From the NCBI RefSeq assembly GCF_046195335.1, contig NZ_CP176093.1: 64,000 bases of DNA; one strand, 5' to 3'. Under the pieces are notes generated by a model. The model saw only the letters and a program-made list of their open reading frames with translations, made no database searches and was not told where the DNA came from. This DNA comes from Methanospirillum lacunae. Its GTDB lineage: Archaea > Halobacteriota > Methanomicrobia > Methanomicrobiales > Methanospirillaceae. The translations under genes were made by a program, and so were the position numbers. Positions 36,851-45,794 of this stretch are shown piece by piece. The stretch's first letter is position 1. Each line of letters starts with the position of its first letter.

Positions 36851-37183
36851 ATGGAGATTTTAATTACTTCTGATAAACAGAATGAACTCCTCTCCCGAAG
36901 GGAAGTTGCGTTCACTCTCAATTTTAATGGTGCAACTCCATCGCGGAAGCTGGTTCAGGCCAAGCTTGCTGCAATGGTGAATGCAGGTAAAGACCAGGTT
37001 GTTCTTGACTCAATGAAGTCCCGGTTTGGAATCAGTGTTCTGACCGGATCAGCCCGGGTTTACCAGAGCAAGGAAGATTTGGTGAAACTTGAGCGCGCCT
37101 ATCTCATGACCCGTGGTGGGGTTGCTGAAGAAGTCTTTGGTGCTCAGGATGCGCCGTCTGAGGACGCTGCGGAGGCATCTTAA
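36851..37183 (+). CDS. rps24e: 30S ribosomal protein S24e
   Basis: A 110-residue archaeal/eukaryotic ribosomal protein. The N-terminus MEILITSDKQNELLSRREVAFTL and the central FGISVLTGSARVYQSKEDL are conserved features. The last 15 residues are acidic. GAGG lies just upstream of the ATG. It is followed at 12 bases by rps27ae. Confidence 0.95.
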   Translation: MEILITSDKQNELLSRREVAFTLNFNGATPSRKLVQAKLAAMVNAGKDQVVLDSMKSRFGISVLTGSARVYQSKEDLVKLERAYLMTRGGVAEEVFGAQDAPSEDAAEAS

Positions 37184-37195
37184 GGAGGTTGAAGT

Positions 37196-37384
37196 ATGGC
37201 AGCAAAAGGTAAGAAAGAGAAGACATCTGTCAAACGTTCAGCATACTTCACTGTAAGCGGAAAGACTGCAACCCCGTCACGCCGGTACTGTCCACGCTGT
37301 GGTCCGGGTGTTTTTATGGGCGAGCACAAGGATCGTGCAAGCTGCGGTAAGTGCGGATACACCGAATTTAAGAACAAAGCCTGA
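37196..37384 (+). CDS. rps27ae: 30S ribosomal protein S27ae
   Basis: A 62-residue zinc-ribbon ribosomal protein. The four ligands are CPRCG and CGKCG, flanked by GVFMGEHKDRASCGKCGYTEF. A GGAGG sits 9-13 bases before the ATG. Its stop overlaps the start of kae1-bud32 by one base. Confidence 0.95.
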   Translation: MAAKGKKEKTSVKRSAYFTVSGKTATPSRRYCPRCGPGVFMGEHKDRASCGKCGYTEFKNKA

Positions 37385-38958
37385 TGCAAAGATCAGGACC
37401 GGTGCTTGGGATCGAAGGTACTGCCTGGAATCTCAGTGCTGCTATTTTTGATACCGATCTCATTTGCCTGAAATCTAAACCATATAAACCAGTAGTTGGT
37501 GGGATCCATCCGCGTGAGGCAGCTCAGCATCACGCTGCAGAGATTGGAGCCTTGATATGTTCAGTTCTTGATGAAGGTCCCCGGCCAGTAGCAGTTGCGT
37601 TTTCCCAGGGTCCGGGGCTTGGTCCTTGTTTAAGGATAGTTGGCACCGCTGCCCGTGCTCTGGCGCTTTCACTCAAGGTACCCCTAATCGGTGTGAACCA
37701 TTGTGTTGCTCACGTTGAGATCGGAAGGTATGCATCTGGATTTGAAGATCCGATTGTCCTGTATGCCAGTGGTGCAAACACGCAGGTTTTCGGGTACCTG
37801 AATAACCGGTACCGGATCTTTGGCGAGACTCTTGACATCGGTATCGGTAATGCTATCGATAAGTTTGCCAGGAGTAAGGGTTTGTCACACCCTGGCGGTC
37901 CGCAGATAGAGAAACTTGCCAAGGATGGAACATACATTCCTCTTCCCTATACGGTGAAGGGAATGGATCTGGCATTTTCAGGTCTTATCAGTGCGGCTAA
38001 AGATTCGCATGAATCCATTGCTAATGTCTGTTACAGTCTTCAGGAGACTGCCTTTGCAATGTGTGTGGAAGTGACTGAACGGGCACTCTCACAGACTGGT
38101 AAGAATGAGGTTATTCTTGTTGGGGGTGTTGGTGCTAACCGTCGTCTTCAGGAGATGCTCCGGATTATGTGTGAAGCTAGGGGAGCCTCGTTTGCAGTTC
38201 CTGAAATGCAGTTTCTTGGAGACAATGGAGCAATGATAGCATACACCGGACGGATAATGCTGGAACATGGATCTATTCTTGAGGTAAAGGACTCCAGGGT
38301 TAATCCGTCATATCGTGCAGATCAGGTGCCTGTCACCTGGCGTAGTACCATTCCAACACATAATCCGGATTGCTCTTCCGATAATGAAAACTGTACTAGA
38401 GGTGCTGAAGCAGTTGTTGAGATCTGCGAACAATCAGTGATAAAACGGCGGGTTGGCAAACACTATCGCCATCCTGATCTTGATCATCGTCTCATTACTG
38501 AACGCACAAGGGCTGAAGCACGATTGATTTCGGAAGCCCGGCGATTTGGGGTACCTACTCCAATTATGAGCGATATTACTGCAGATACCATTGTAATGGA
38601 ACGTATAGATGGGACAATTCTCAAGGATGCTCTTTCATCTTCTGTATTAAAAGAAGCAGGCAGAATGGTGGGTCACCTCCATAATGCCGGAATAGTCCAT
38701 GGCGATCTGACAACCAGTAATATGATTCTCAAGAATGATCGATGTTATCTCATCGATTTCGGGCTTGGGTATACCTCAACCGAAATTGAGGCACGCGGGG
38801 TTGACATCCATGTCCTGTTCCAGGTACTTGAAAGTACAGCACCAGATGAAATCCATCTAAAAGAAGCGTTCATCGATGGGTACAGAGAAACATTTTCGGA
38901 AGCTGACGATGTTCTTATTCGTGAGCATGAAATAGATATGCGGGGCCGGTATTTGTGA
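37384..38958 (+). CDS. kae1-bud32: Kae1-Bud32 fusion: tRNA t6A synthesis (KEOPS)
   Basis: A 524-residue fusion. Residues 1-325 are Kae1/TsaD, which transfers threonylcarbamoyl to A37 of ANN-decoding tRNAs: GIEGTAWN, the metal-binding NHCVAH (His106, His110), YASGANTQV and GGVGANRRL. From about residue 355 follows Bud32, a small atypical kinase with HGDLTTSNMI and the LIDFGLG metal-binding motif. Other KEOPS subunits (Cgi121, Pcc1) are not in the window. Fusion in one chain is known from Methanocaldococcus. It overlaps the ITPase gene by 4 bases. Confidence 0.96.
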   Translation: MQRSGPVLGIEGTAWNLSAAIFDTDLICLKSKPYKPVVGGIHPREAAQHHAAEIGALICSVLDEGPRPVAVAFSQGPGLGPCLRIVGTAARALALSLKVPLIGVNHCVAHVEIGRYASGFEDPIVLYASGANTQVFGYLNNRYRIFGETLDIGIGNAIDKFARSKGLSHPGGPQIEKLAKDGTYIPLPYTVKGMDLAFSGLISAAKDSHESIANVCYSLQETAFAMCVEVTERALSQTGKNEVILVGGVGANRRLQEMLRIMCEARGASFAVPEMQFLGDNGAMIAYTGRIMLEHGSILEVKDSRVNPSYRADQVPVTWRSTIPTHNPDCSSDNENCTRGAEAVVEICEQSVIKRRVGKHYRHPDLDHRLITERTRAEARLISEARRFGVPTPIMSDITADTIVMERIDGTILKDALSSSVLKEAGRMVGHLHNAGIVHGDLTTSNMILKNDRCYLIDFGLGYTSTEIEARGVDIHVLFQVLESTAPDEIHLKEAFIDGYRETFSEADDVLIREHEIDMRGRYL

Positions 38959-39494
38959 AAATAACTTTTGTCACCAGTAATTTACATAAAGCACGTGAAG
39001 CAGCCGGTATCTTGAACGGGATCGCCGAGGTGGAGCATGTGGAACTGGAATGCCCGGAGATTCGAAATGATTCGGTTGCCGAGGTGGCAAAAGGCAAGGC
39101 AGCATACGCGTATGAAAAACTCGGCCGCCCGGTAATCACTGACGATACCGGATTTTTTGTCTCTGCATTGAACGGGTTTCCCGGTTCCTGTGCCGCATTC
39201 GTTCAAAAAACCATTGGAAATGAGGGTATACTTTGCCTGCTTTCAGATAAGACAGACAAGTCTGCCTGGTTTGAAACAGGTATTGCTTACGCTGATGAAG
39301 ATGGTGTATCAGTATTTGTGGGCAGAATCGATGGTACTGTCGTGTCCCCGAAGGGAGTACACGGATTTGGGTATGATCCGATATTTTCAGTAGGTGGGAA
39401 GACTCTTGCAGAGATGAGTGAAGAAGAGAAGAATGCTATCTCTCACAGGAGCAGAGGCTTTCTTGCACTACGGAACTGGTTAGTTACACGGTGA
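38955..39494 (+). CDS. ITP/XTP pyrophosphatase (Ham1/RdgB)
   Basis: House-cleaning enzyme that removes deaminated purine nucleotides such as dITP and XTP. The 179-residue protein has the signature FVTSNLHKAREA (SxNxxK), ITDDTGFFVSALNGFPG, the late FGYDPIF and SHRSRGF. The start is a GTG overlapping the kae1-bud32 stop (GTGA), so it is translationally coupled. Confidence 0.94.
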   Translation: MKITFVTSNLHKAREAAGILNGIAEVEHVELECPEIRNDSVAEVAKGKAAYAYEKLGRPVITDDTGFFVSALNGFPGSCAAFVQKTIGNEGILCLLSDKTDKSAWFETGIAYADEDGVSVFVGRIDGTVVSPKGVHGFGYDPIFSVGGKTLAEMSEEEKNAISHRSRGFLALRNWLVTR

Positions 39495-39586
39495 ACTGCA
39501 GGCAAGTGGTGTGGAGATCTCCGGAGTTGATCTCTGGATATTAATGACACGCATCTCCATAACACTTATGTGAAGTAAGCACCTTC

Positions 39587-39592
39587 TTTATA
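39587..39592 (+). promoter_or_regulatory. TATA box of rpl40e
   Basis: CTTCTTTATAGG lies about 29-34 bases before the L40e ATG at 39621, giving a short leader. Confidence 0.45.
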
Positions 39593-39620
39593 GGACAGAT
39601 AGTTCGAGTGGAGTAATATC

Positions 39621-39767
39621 ATGGCACGTTTTCCTGAGGCAGAAGCACGTCTGCTAAATGTTAAAGTTTGTATGCACTGTAACGCACGAAATCCTGTCCG
39701 TGCAACAGCATGCAGAAAGTGCGGTTATAAAAATCTGAGACCAAAGAACAAAGAGCGTAAAGCCTGA
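39621..39767 (+). CDS. rpl40e: 50S ribosomal protein L40e
   Basis: A 48-residue zinc-ribbon ribosomal protein, MARFPEAEARLLNVKVCMHC followed by a second CxxC in ACRKCGY and a basic tail ending KERKA. Length and motifs match archaeal L40e exactly. It has its own TATA box and converges with the next gene on the minus strand. Confidence 0.95.
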   Translation: MARFPEAEARLLNVKVCMHCNARNPVRATACRKCGYKNLRPKNKERKA

Positions 39768-39771
39768 TAAT

Positions 39772-40422
39772 TCAGGCGTTATAATACGTTACTCTTTTTC
39801 CTTTTGAGGCATATTCGCCTTTAAAGGTTTCAATGTTGCGTTTGTATCCTATCCTGTCTGCTATTCCAATTGAGCGAAGCTTTTCGCGCACCCGCATGAC
39901 CTCTTCTTCATTCTCCCAGTCAGCAGTGTACACATACATGACTTTGCGGTAATCGCGGGAATCAGGATTCCTCTTGGATGTTGATACTTTGGCAGAGATA
40001 CCCAGTTCATTCTGCCAGGTTAAATCACGAATTTTCTTCCATATATCATCGACCTGGTCTGGCGGGACGAAGATAAGCCACTTTCCTGCTTTATCATCCT
40101 CTGTAGCATGGGGGTCAGTATCAGGCGCATCCTGAATGATCCAATAGGATTGGATAGTTTTGGTAGGGATGACACCCTCTCCTTCACAGATAAGCCGATA
40201 CATCTCATCCGAAGATGGATATCGTTCCTGTAGATGGATTACAAGTTCTGGATAGAGTTCCTTGAATGTGGAATATATTTCATTGAATTCATTTTGAAAA
40301 GGTGTACCGTCTTCTACTAAACGGTAGAGTGGTTTTTTTCTGTTATGAAACTGGGTTGTAAGATAGTGCTCAAAGATCCCGTATGCAATATCTGCCAGGG
40401 CCTCTATCTCGCTCCTGTCCAT
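39772..40422 (-). CDS. Conserved protein, possibly DUF1917/Bles03-like
   Basis: A 216-residue soluble protein. The N-terminal half is helical and acidic. The C-terminal half has GKWLIFVPPDQVDDIWKKI and GISAKVSTSKRN, which recall the DUF1917 (Bles03/C11orf68) family, sometimes annotated as putative phosphothreonine lyase-like. I hold that name only loosely. The start is the ATG at 40422; a TTG two codons earlier is possible. The gene ends four bases from the L40e stop and points toward it. No partner gene suggests a pathway. Confidence 0.7.
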   Translation of the reverse strand: MDRSEIEALADIAYGIFEHYLTTQFHNRKKPLYRLVEDGTPFQNEFNEIYSTFKELYPELVIHLQERYPSSDEMYRLICEGEGVIPTKTIQSYWIIQDAPDTDPHATEDDKAGKWLIFVPPDQVDDIWKKIRDLTWQNELGISAKVSTSKRNPDSRDYRKVMYVYTADWENEEEVMRVREKLRSIGIADRIGYKRNIETFKGEYASKGKRVTYYNA

Positions 40423-40499
40423 GTACAAGGATTGTGGAGTGAAGCAAAAAAGATAGTTATTTGATAGGGAGTGAACCTGAATGGTTCACCTTTTGGTCT

Positions 40500-41000
40500 T
40501 TATGAAGATCTTCCGTCACCAGCTAGAAAATCTGGGGTGTAGTCGGGGTAGCGTTTACTAATCTTTTTCCATGCCTGTTTGGCGGCATCAAGATCTGCAT
40601 ATGCCTGGTTTCCGACATCATCTCGTGATTCAATCCGGTTGTTTGCGGTATGAGTCGTATCTTTATATTCCTGTATTCCTTCTCCCGCTTTCATGTCATA
40701 GAAGATAAATTGTGTGATATTTTTAGCTTCTCCATAAAATTCAGGTTTCACATTCTTTTTTACCAGCTCATAATAAACTGACTGGAGTTCCATGAGGTTG
40801 TTATCTTTAGGTAAAGGATTTGTGAGGTTTTTTATAGCATAATCAGCGCGCTCTTGGAAGGCCTGGTCCTCATATGGCTGTGAGGTATTTGAAACTTTAA
40901 GCGAGGGATATATAGCCGACGGCTCTACTGCGACTACTGCAGAAACAGAGAGAAGAAATGCAATAGCAAGTATTCCTCCTGTTATGATTGAATAGTTCAT
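40500..41000 (-). CDS. Secreted protein of unknown function
   Basis: A 166-residue protein with a clear signal peptide (IITGGILAIAFLLSVSAVVA, cleavage near residue 24). The mature part is helical, with four N-x-S/T sequons (NTS, NLT and NIT among them), so it could be a substrate of AglB. No known domain is recognised. It is monocistronic, 77 bases upstream of the preceding minus-strand gene, and divergent from the HAD gene at 41119. Confidence 0.72.
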   Translation of the reverse strand: MNYSIITGGILAIAFLLSVSAVVAVEPSAIYPSLKVSNTSQPYEDQAFQERADYAIKNLTNPLPKDNNLMELQSVYYELVKKNVKPEFYGEAKNITQFIFYDMKAGEGIQEYKDTTHTANNRIESRDDVGNQAYADLDAAKQAWKKISKRYPDYTPDFLAGDGRSS

Positions 41001-41118
41001 ACTAGTCGTTTCTCACATGGCGAGAAGAACATGATCATGGGGAGATCTGATATGGGTGTTAAGGAAAATGTTATGTCTGTGTATCAGGAAGGGTGATGAT
41101 ACATCTTCAATCATTCCC

Positions 41119-41784
41119 ATGAAATTTGATGTGTTTCTTACTGATCTGGATAATACACTCTACGATTTTGCCGCTGCAATGGAATGTGCATCCCGGGCAG
41201 TTATTTCCTTAATTGGAATCGGTGAATCTGAAGATTTGATTCGATCTTTGATCTTTTCGCCGCATGGGGTTGAAAGCCGGGAGGCACTTATTGAATACCT
41301 AAACCTTGTCGGCATTGAGGATGAATCAACTCTCAAAGTAGTTTGTGATGAGTTTGAAAGAATAAAAAATGTGAATATTATTCCATATCCTGGTGTAGTA
41401 TCAGGACTGCAACAAATATTCCATGCTGGTATTCGAATAGGGGCTGTAACAAATGCCTTATCCTGCCATGCAGAAGAGCGGCTGAAATTGATCGGTGTTA
41501 GAAATCTTATTTCCTCACTCATAACTCCTGATATTATTGGGAAAAAGAAGCCTTCCCCTGAAGTTTATCAGTTGGCAGCAGAGATCATGAATCATCCCAC
41601 TTGCAGGATTTGTGTTCTCGGAGATAACCTGATTAATGATATTGCCCCTGCTCAAATTGTGGGTATGTACGGGATTCATGCCCGATATGGCAATCGGCTT
41701 TCTGAAGAATATTCAAAAGGTGTTATCCCTGATTCAGTGATCGATCAGTTTGAAAGTATCATTCCTATCCTGGGCATATCCTGA
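41119..41784 (+). CDS. HAD-superfamily hydrolase (pyrimidine 5'-nucleotidase-like)
   Basis: A 221-residue HAD hydrolase with an all-helical cap. Motif I is LTDLDNTLYD at residues 8-17 (Asp nucleophile), the TNALS segment is motif II, KKKPSPEVY is motif III and VLGDNLINDIAPA is motif IV. The DLDNTLY form is usual for the pyrimidine 5'-nucleotidase/phosphoglycolate-like group. I chose the ATG at 41119; the frame continues upstream to 41056, but those residues do not resemble the family. Confidence 0.83.
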   Translation: MKFDVFLTDLDNTLYDFAAAMECASRAVISLIGIGESEDLIRSLIFSPHGVESREALIEYLNLVGIEDESTLKVVCDEFERIKNVNIIPYPGVVSGLQQIFHAGIRIGAVTNALSCHAEERLKLIGVRNLISSLITPDIIGKKKPSPEVYQLAAEIMNHPTCRICVLGDNLINDIAPAQIVGMYGIHARYGNRLSEEYSKGVIPDSVIDQFESIIPILGIS

Positions 41785-42479
41785 TACGGCTTGTAATTTT
41801 TTTAGTGATTCTGTTTTCTGTCTATGTGGGTTGTGATTTTTCTTTTGAATTCCGATTTCCACTGGATGAATTCTTAGTTCCTAATTTTTTTATTTAGGCA
41901 ATAATAATCCAGTTGGGATAATAATACTGGTAATTTACCTCATGTTTTTTTTCAGCATTCAATTACAATTTTGGGGCTTATATGGTTATTAATTCCCTTT
42001 TTGTCTTCAAGTCATTCTGATTCAATTTGTTATCTAGTGTACTATCTCTATGTGATGATTATTATCTCCCGGTTTTCATGCGTATACTAAATGTGTGATA
42101 TCACACAAATTCTTTAGAAAAGTCGGAATTTGTGTTGGACTAAATGTCCATATGTGGATGTTTGCCTGTACCTGGAGCGCGGCACGAAGAGTATAATAAC
42201 CCCTTTTTTTCTACTGGAGTCTTCAATATTCTGGCGGGAACTCTTGCGCGTGCCTCATAAAAGTGGTTTGTTCTTATAGTACCTCCCGTCATATTTGATT
42301 CGGCCAAAAAATCTCTCATATTTTCCTTAGTAGTGTGGTAATAATCGGAGTTGTAGGCAATAAAAGTCATTAATAAAAAATCTCCGTTTTTGAAGGTGGG
42401 AAATCTTTGCTCTTAAAAAAAGAATTGAGGGTTAATTTCAGGCAAATGAATGAAAATGCAGAACATTTTCAGATCATTG
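41785..42479. other. AT-rich intergenic interval with a perfect palindrome
   Basis: About 700 bases without a gene I can support. A 76-codon minus-strand frame (42140-42370) has no recognisable similarity and a poorly spaced GGAG. The notable element is a 16-bp perfect palindrome, TGTGTGATATCACACA, at 42092-42107, which could be an operator. Nothing else is evident. Confidence 0.5.
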
Positions 42480-44282
42480 TTAATATGCAGTGATATACCT
42501 GCTCTTATATGCAGTGCTCATTTTTCCGGATCTACTTATTGTAAGCCGCACAGAATACGCCCCTTTCTTGGTAAACGTGTAGACCGGATTCTTCTGATAT
42601 GAGTAACCCCCGTCACCAAAGTTCCATGCCCATGTAGTTGGTTGTCCGATAGAAGTGTCAATGAACTGTACTCTTAATGGGATTCTACCACTCACTGGTG
42701 ATGCCATGAAAGAAGCAGTCAGAACACCCGGCTGTGAAGTAGGTGTGGGAGTGACCGTTGGTGATGGTGAAACCGATCCCACCGCTGAAGCTGCATTTAA
42801 CCTGCCTCCTGTTGCTACTTTACCAGAGAGTGAACTGAGTTTATCTACTGTGTTTAAGATCCGATCTCTTACCTGGTTCTTTGACAATGAGGGATTGGCA
42901 GCCTTGACCAACCCGGCAACTCCAGATACAAAAGGTGTTGCCATGGATGTTCCTGAAAGATACTGGTACTGGTTATTTTTGTATGTACTATAGATCGTCA
43001 CTCCAGGTGCTGCAAGATCAACTGAAGACGAGCCATAGTTTGAAAAACTCGCCAGATTATCTTTGCTGTCTGTTGCTGCTACTGAAATGATGTTACTACT
43101 ACTCATCGCTGCAGGGTACTGTGGATTTGTGTCTGAGTTCTGTCCGCTGTTTCCTGCTGCACAGACAACGACAGCAGATGAGGCATCTATTGCATCCTTG
43201 AGTGCCTGAGTATACTGGGTTCCTCCCCATGAATTTGAGATGACCTGGGCTCCTTTTTTGTTTGCATACAGGATAGCAGAAATCGCGTTAGACACACGTC
43301 CGTTTCCTGTTGAGTCAAGGAATTTCAGTGGCATTATTTTCGCATTCCAGCAGACTCCTGTGATGCCGATATTATTGTTCCCTACAGCTGCGATGGTCCC
43401 AGCACAGTGTGTTCCATGTCCGTGGTCATCCATCGGGTTGTTGCTGTTTGAAACAAAATTCCAACCCCTGACATCGTCGATGTATCCATTTCCGTCATCA
43501 TCAATTCCGTTGTTAGGAATTTCACCTGAATTTGTCCAGATGTTTGCAGCGAGGTCAGAGTGGGTATAATCAACCCCGGTATCAACCACTGCGATTATCA
43601 CAGAAGAAGAGCCTGTTGTAGTTCCCCATGCATCTGATGCTTTAATATCAGCGCCAGATTTTCCATAAAATGGTCCCTGACCTGAATTCTTCAGACCCCA
43701 TTGAAGTGAGAAACTTGGATCGTTTGGTGTCCGCATGGATGCCATCTCAACGCTCTCTACCTTTGCTGAAACCTTATCAGACTGCTCCTGTGGTAACGAG
43801 ACCAGATAATCAGGTTCTGCATAAAGAACATTTGGATTGGCGGTGTACTCCTGGATTGCCTTGTCTACAGGAACACCTTTGACCTGAACGACCTGCATTC
43901 CGGGAAGACCTGCCTCAGAATAATCAGTCATCACCGATGCACCGACTTCAGCATTTGCGGTTGACATCACTGAAGGCAATGCCGACATTGTACTTATTGT
44001 GTCGGTTTTGTATCTTACGATCACATGTTCTGGTACATATTCTGCAGAAACCTGAAGAGGTGATGAAGATTTAACCTGAACTGTGTTCTTACCTATGAGT
44101 GTTGTTTCAGCAGATACTGAAGCATTGATCTGTTCCTGATTATCGGAGAGATTCTGAAGAGATGAATTGTTCTCAAGAACTCCCGATGTCTCTAAGTTTG
44201 TTTTACCTGCCAGAGCGCCTGGACTCAAAATTGTGAGTATAACCAGCGTCCAGCATAGCATTGTAAAAAATCTGTAACTCAT
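42480..44282 (-). CDS. Secreted subtilisin-like serine protease with PKD domain
   Basis: A 600-residue S8 protease. A signal peptide (MLCWTLVILTILSPGALA) leads to an I9-type propeptide (around VPEHVIVRYKTD). The catalytic domain has Asp in VVDTGVDYTHSD, His in DDHGHGTHCAGT, the oxyanion Asn in SNSWGG or AAGNSG, and Ser in SGTSMATPFVSG. After a Thr/Pro-rich linker the C-terminus is a single PKD domain with WNFGDGG. The start is the ATG at 44282 with GAGGGT directly before it; the frame extends to 44357 but lacks a signal there. It probably acts outside the cell. Confidence 0.92.
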   Translation of the reverse strand: MSYRFFTMLCWTLVILTILSPGALAGKTNLETSGVLENNSSLQNLSDNQEQINASVSAETTLIGKNTVQVKSSSPLQVSAEYVPEHVIVRYKTDTISTMSALPSVMSTANAEVGASVMTDYSEAGLPGMQVVQVKGVPVDKAIQEYTANPNVLYAEPDYLVSLPQEQSDKVSAKVESVEMASMRTPNDPSFSLQWGLKNSGQGPFYGKSGADIKASDAWGTTTGSSSVIIAVVDTGVDYTHSDLAANIWTNSGEIPNNGIDDDGNGYIDDVRGWNFVSNSNNPMDDHGHGTHCAGTIAAVGNNNIGITGVCWNAKIMPLKFLDSTGNGRVSNAISAILYANKKGAQVISNSWGGTQYTQALKDAIDASSAVVVCAAGNSGQNSDTNPQYPAAMSSSNIISVAATDSKDNLASFSNYGSSSVDLAAPGVTIYSTYKNNQYQYLSGTSMATPFVSGVAGLVKAANPSLSKNQVRDRILNTVDKLSSLSGKVATGGRLNAASAVGSVSPSPTVTPTPTSQPGVLTASFMASPVSGRIPLRVQFIDTSIGQPTTWAWNFGDGGYSYQKNPVYTFTKKGAYSVRLTISRSGKMSTAYKSRYITAY

Positions 44283-44557
44283 ACCCTCATCCCACGAATT
44301 CAATTCCTGATCCTCTATTAACTTTATAGTACCTAGAAGTTTCTCATATCCGGACATTTTTGTGTAAATAATTTGATCATCTGTCTGTGAATTTATACCC
44401 TGCTACTCTAATATGTCACGAAATCTGTTATTACCTGATTTTGACTTCATACTATCGATATCTGTACACGTTGTATCATGATTGCTGAAATTGAAATACC
44501 GGTAGGACTACATCAATATAACAGATCCGGGTTCCGGGTTTAGGGAGCTATCCAGCT

Positions 44558-44698
44558 ATGGGTGAAATACTCTGCCCGAAATGCAATTCAAAAGACACTG
44601 AATTTGACGATCTCGTCACTACTGAAAGCGGCAGCATGATCGCAAAATGCAGTTGCAATGCGTGTAAGCATAAATGGGAAGCTCCATTTGGTCTCTAA
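44558..44698 (+). CDS. Small zinc-ribbon protein
   Basis: A 46-residue protein, MGEILCPKCNSK..., with CPKC at 6-9 and CNAC at 33-36, forming a compact four-cysteine zinc ribbon. A GGGAG lies about 14 bases upstream. It resembles the many small archaeal zinc ribbons related to TFIIS or ribosomal proteins, but I cannot assign a function. It stands between the protease and a small membrane protein. Confidence 0.6.
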   Translation: MGEILCPKCNSKDTEFDDLVTTESGSMIAKCSCNACKHKWEAPFGL

Positions 44699-44779
44699 TC
44701 GCTTCCAATACCAGAGGGGTATCTCCCTGTATATGATATTCCAGAGGTTCTTATAAATCTAAAAAGGTTGAGGATAAAA

Positions 44780-44980
44780 ATGGACGACATTAATTGGTGT
44801 AAATCAAAATCATATAGCATTGGTGCAATTCTACTGGCACTCCTGATTCTGGCCTGGGGTATTGTGTGGCTTGGTAATGACAGTGGATGGTGGAATATTA
44901 AATTTCCATTCTGGCCAGTGCTTGCAATCCTGATCGCTCTTGGTATTCTTCTTCATGAAGTTCGCAAGAGTTTCATGTAA
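44780..44980 (+). CDS. Small two-span membrane protein
   Basis: A 66-residue protein with two predicted membrane segments (YSIGAILLALLILAWGIVWL and FWPVLAILIALGILLHEV) separated by a short polar turn GNDSGWWN. GAGG lies six to nine bases upstream of the ATG. Small proteins of this pattern are common in archaeal envelopes; the function is unknown. Confidence 0.6.
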   Translation: MDDINWCKSKSYSIGAILLALLILAWGIVWLGNDSGWWNIKFPFWPVLAILIALGILLHEVRKSFM

Positions 44981-45011
44981 GGGCTAACCTTTTTCCATAT
45001 TCTGCTGGTGT

Positions 45012-45794
45012 TTACTGACACCTATTTTGGGCATTTTTTGAAATGATCCCCATGAAAAGGCATTCCTCCGCTGCTATCTGTTCAACACCTTCATAATTAC
45101 CAACCGGGATTTCGAGGCCTCTTACCAATACTACCGGTACCCCTTCATCTGCTTCTCCCATTAAAAGTTCTGCTGCTGATGCGATATTATCGGCAATAGC
45201 CCTCCTTGTGACCTTGAGTTCCCTGCCGAAGAGATCTTTTTTCCCCCGTTCATCAAGAACTGATGGAATCCCAGAGCACCCTATTGCCACTCCGCTGCAT
45301 CCATACCGCATCGGGTGTGTCCTTGAGTCTATGACCAGAACAGCCACCGAGGCACCTGTTAACTGGAAAATGTCGTCCCTGATTTTTTTGGCACTCATAT
45401 TGGGATCTGCAGGAAGGAGGGAGACCATCCCTTCTGGTGCATTTGATCCATCAACACCAGCGTTAGGCAGAAGGTTTCCGTTTGAGGTACAGAGAAGAAA
45501 TCCGGGGATCCCCCCTATTATTTCATCAGATTCCCTGATCACGATCTCAGCAAGCCTTGGATCCAGTTCGTATTGTATGGCAAGCTCATTCGCCTCTTTT
45601 GAAGGAGTTACACCAGTAAGACCCACGAGTCTGCCCTCTGCGGTTGCAAGCGCAGATTCGGCTATCACCAGAATATCTCCATCAATCAGAGTGAGTTCCT
45701 GCTTTTTTAATCCTAATAATAGTAAAGGGAGGATCTCTTCTCCCTGATGAATAAGCCCGGTTTTGATACCAAACAGACTACAGGACGGTGTCAA
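45012..45794 (-). CDS. CofE-family gamma-glutamyl ligase (F420-0 or folate/pterin polyglutamylation)
   Basis: A 260-residue protein of the CofE family, GTP-dependent enzymes that add gamma-linked glutamate to coenzyme F420-0. Visible family features are LIDGDILVIAES near residues 36-47, LLPNAGVDGSNAPEG (the substrate/metal loop) near 108-122, and VLVIDSRTHPMRYGCSGVAIGCSG. Its start overlaps folP by 4 bases and the upstream genes are folD and glyA, so this copy may glutamylate folate or a pterin rather than F420, as proposed for CofE homologues in some methanogens. The family is certain, the substrate is not. Confidence 0.85.
   Translation of the reverse strand: MTPSCSLFGIKTGLIHQGEEILPLLLLGLKKQELTLIDGDILVIAESALATAEGRLVGLTGVTPSKEANELAIQYELDPRLAEIVIRESDEIIGGIPGFLLCTSNGNLLPNAGVDGSNAPEGMVSLLPADPNMSAKKIRDDIFQLTGASVAVLVIDSRTHPMRYGCSGVAIGCSGIPSVLDERGKKDLFGRELKVTRRAIADNIASAAELLMGEADEGVPVVLVRGLEIPVGNYEGVEQIAAEECLFMGIISKNAQNRCQ

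Noticed and set aside
42140..42370. 76-codon minus-strand frame
   Set aside because: No recognisable domain; GGAG is too far from the ATG, and base composition resembles the surrounding intergenic DNA.
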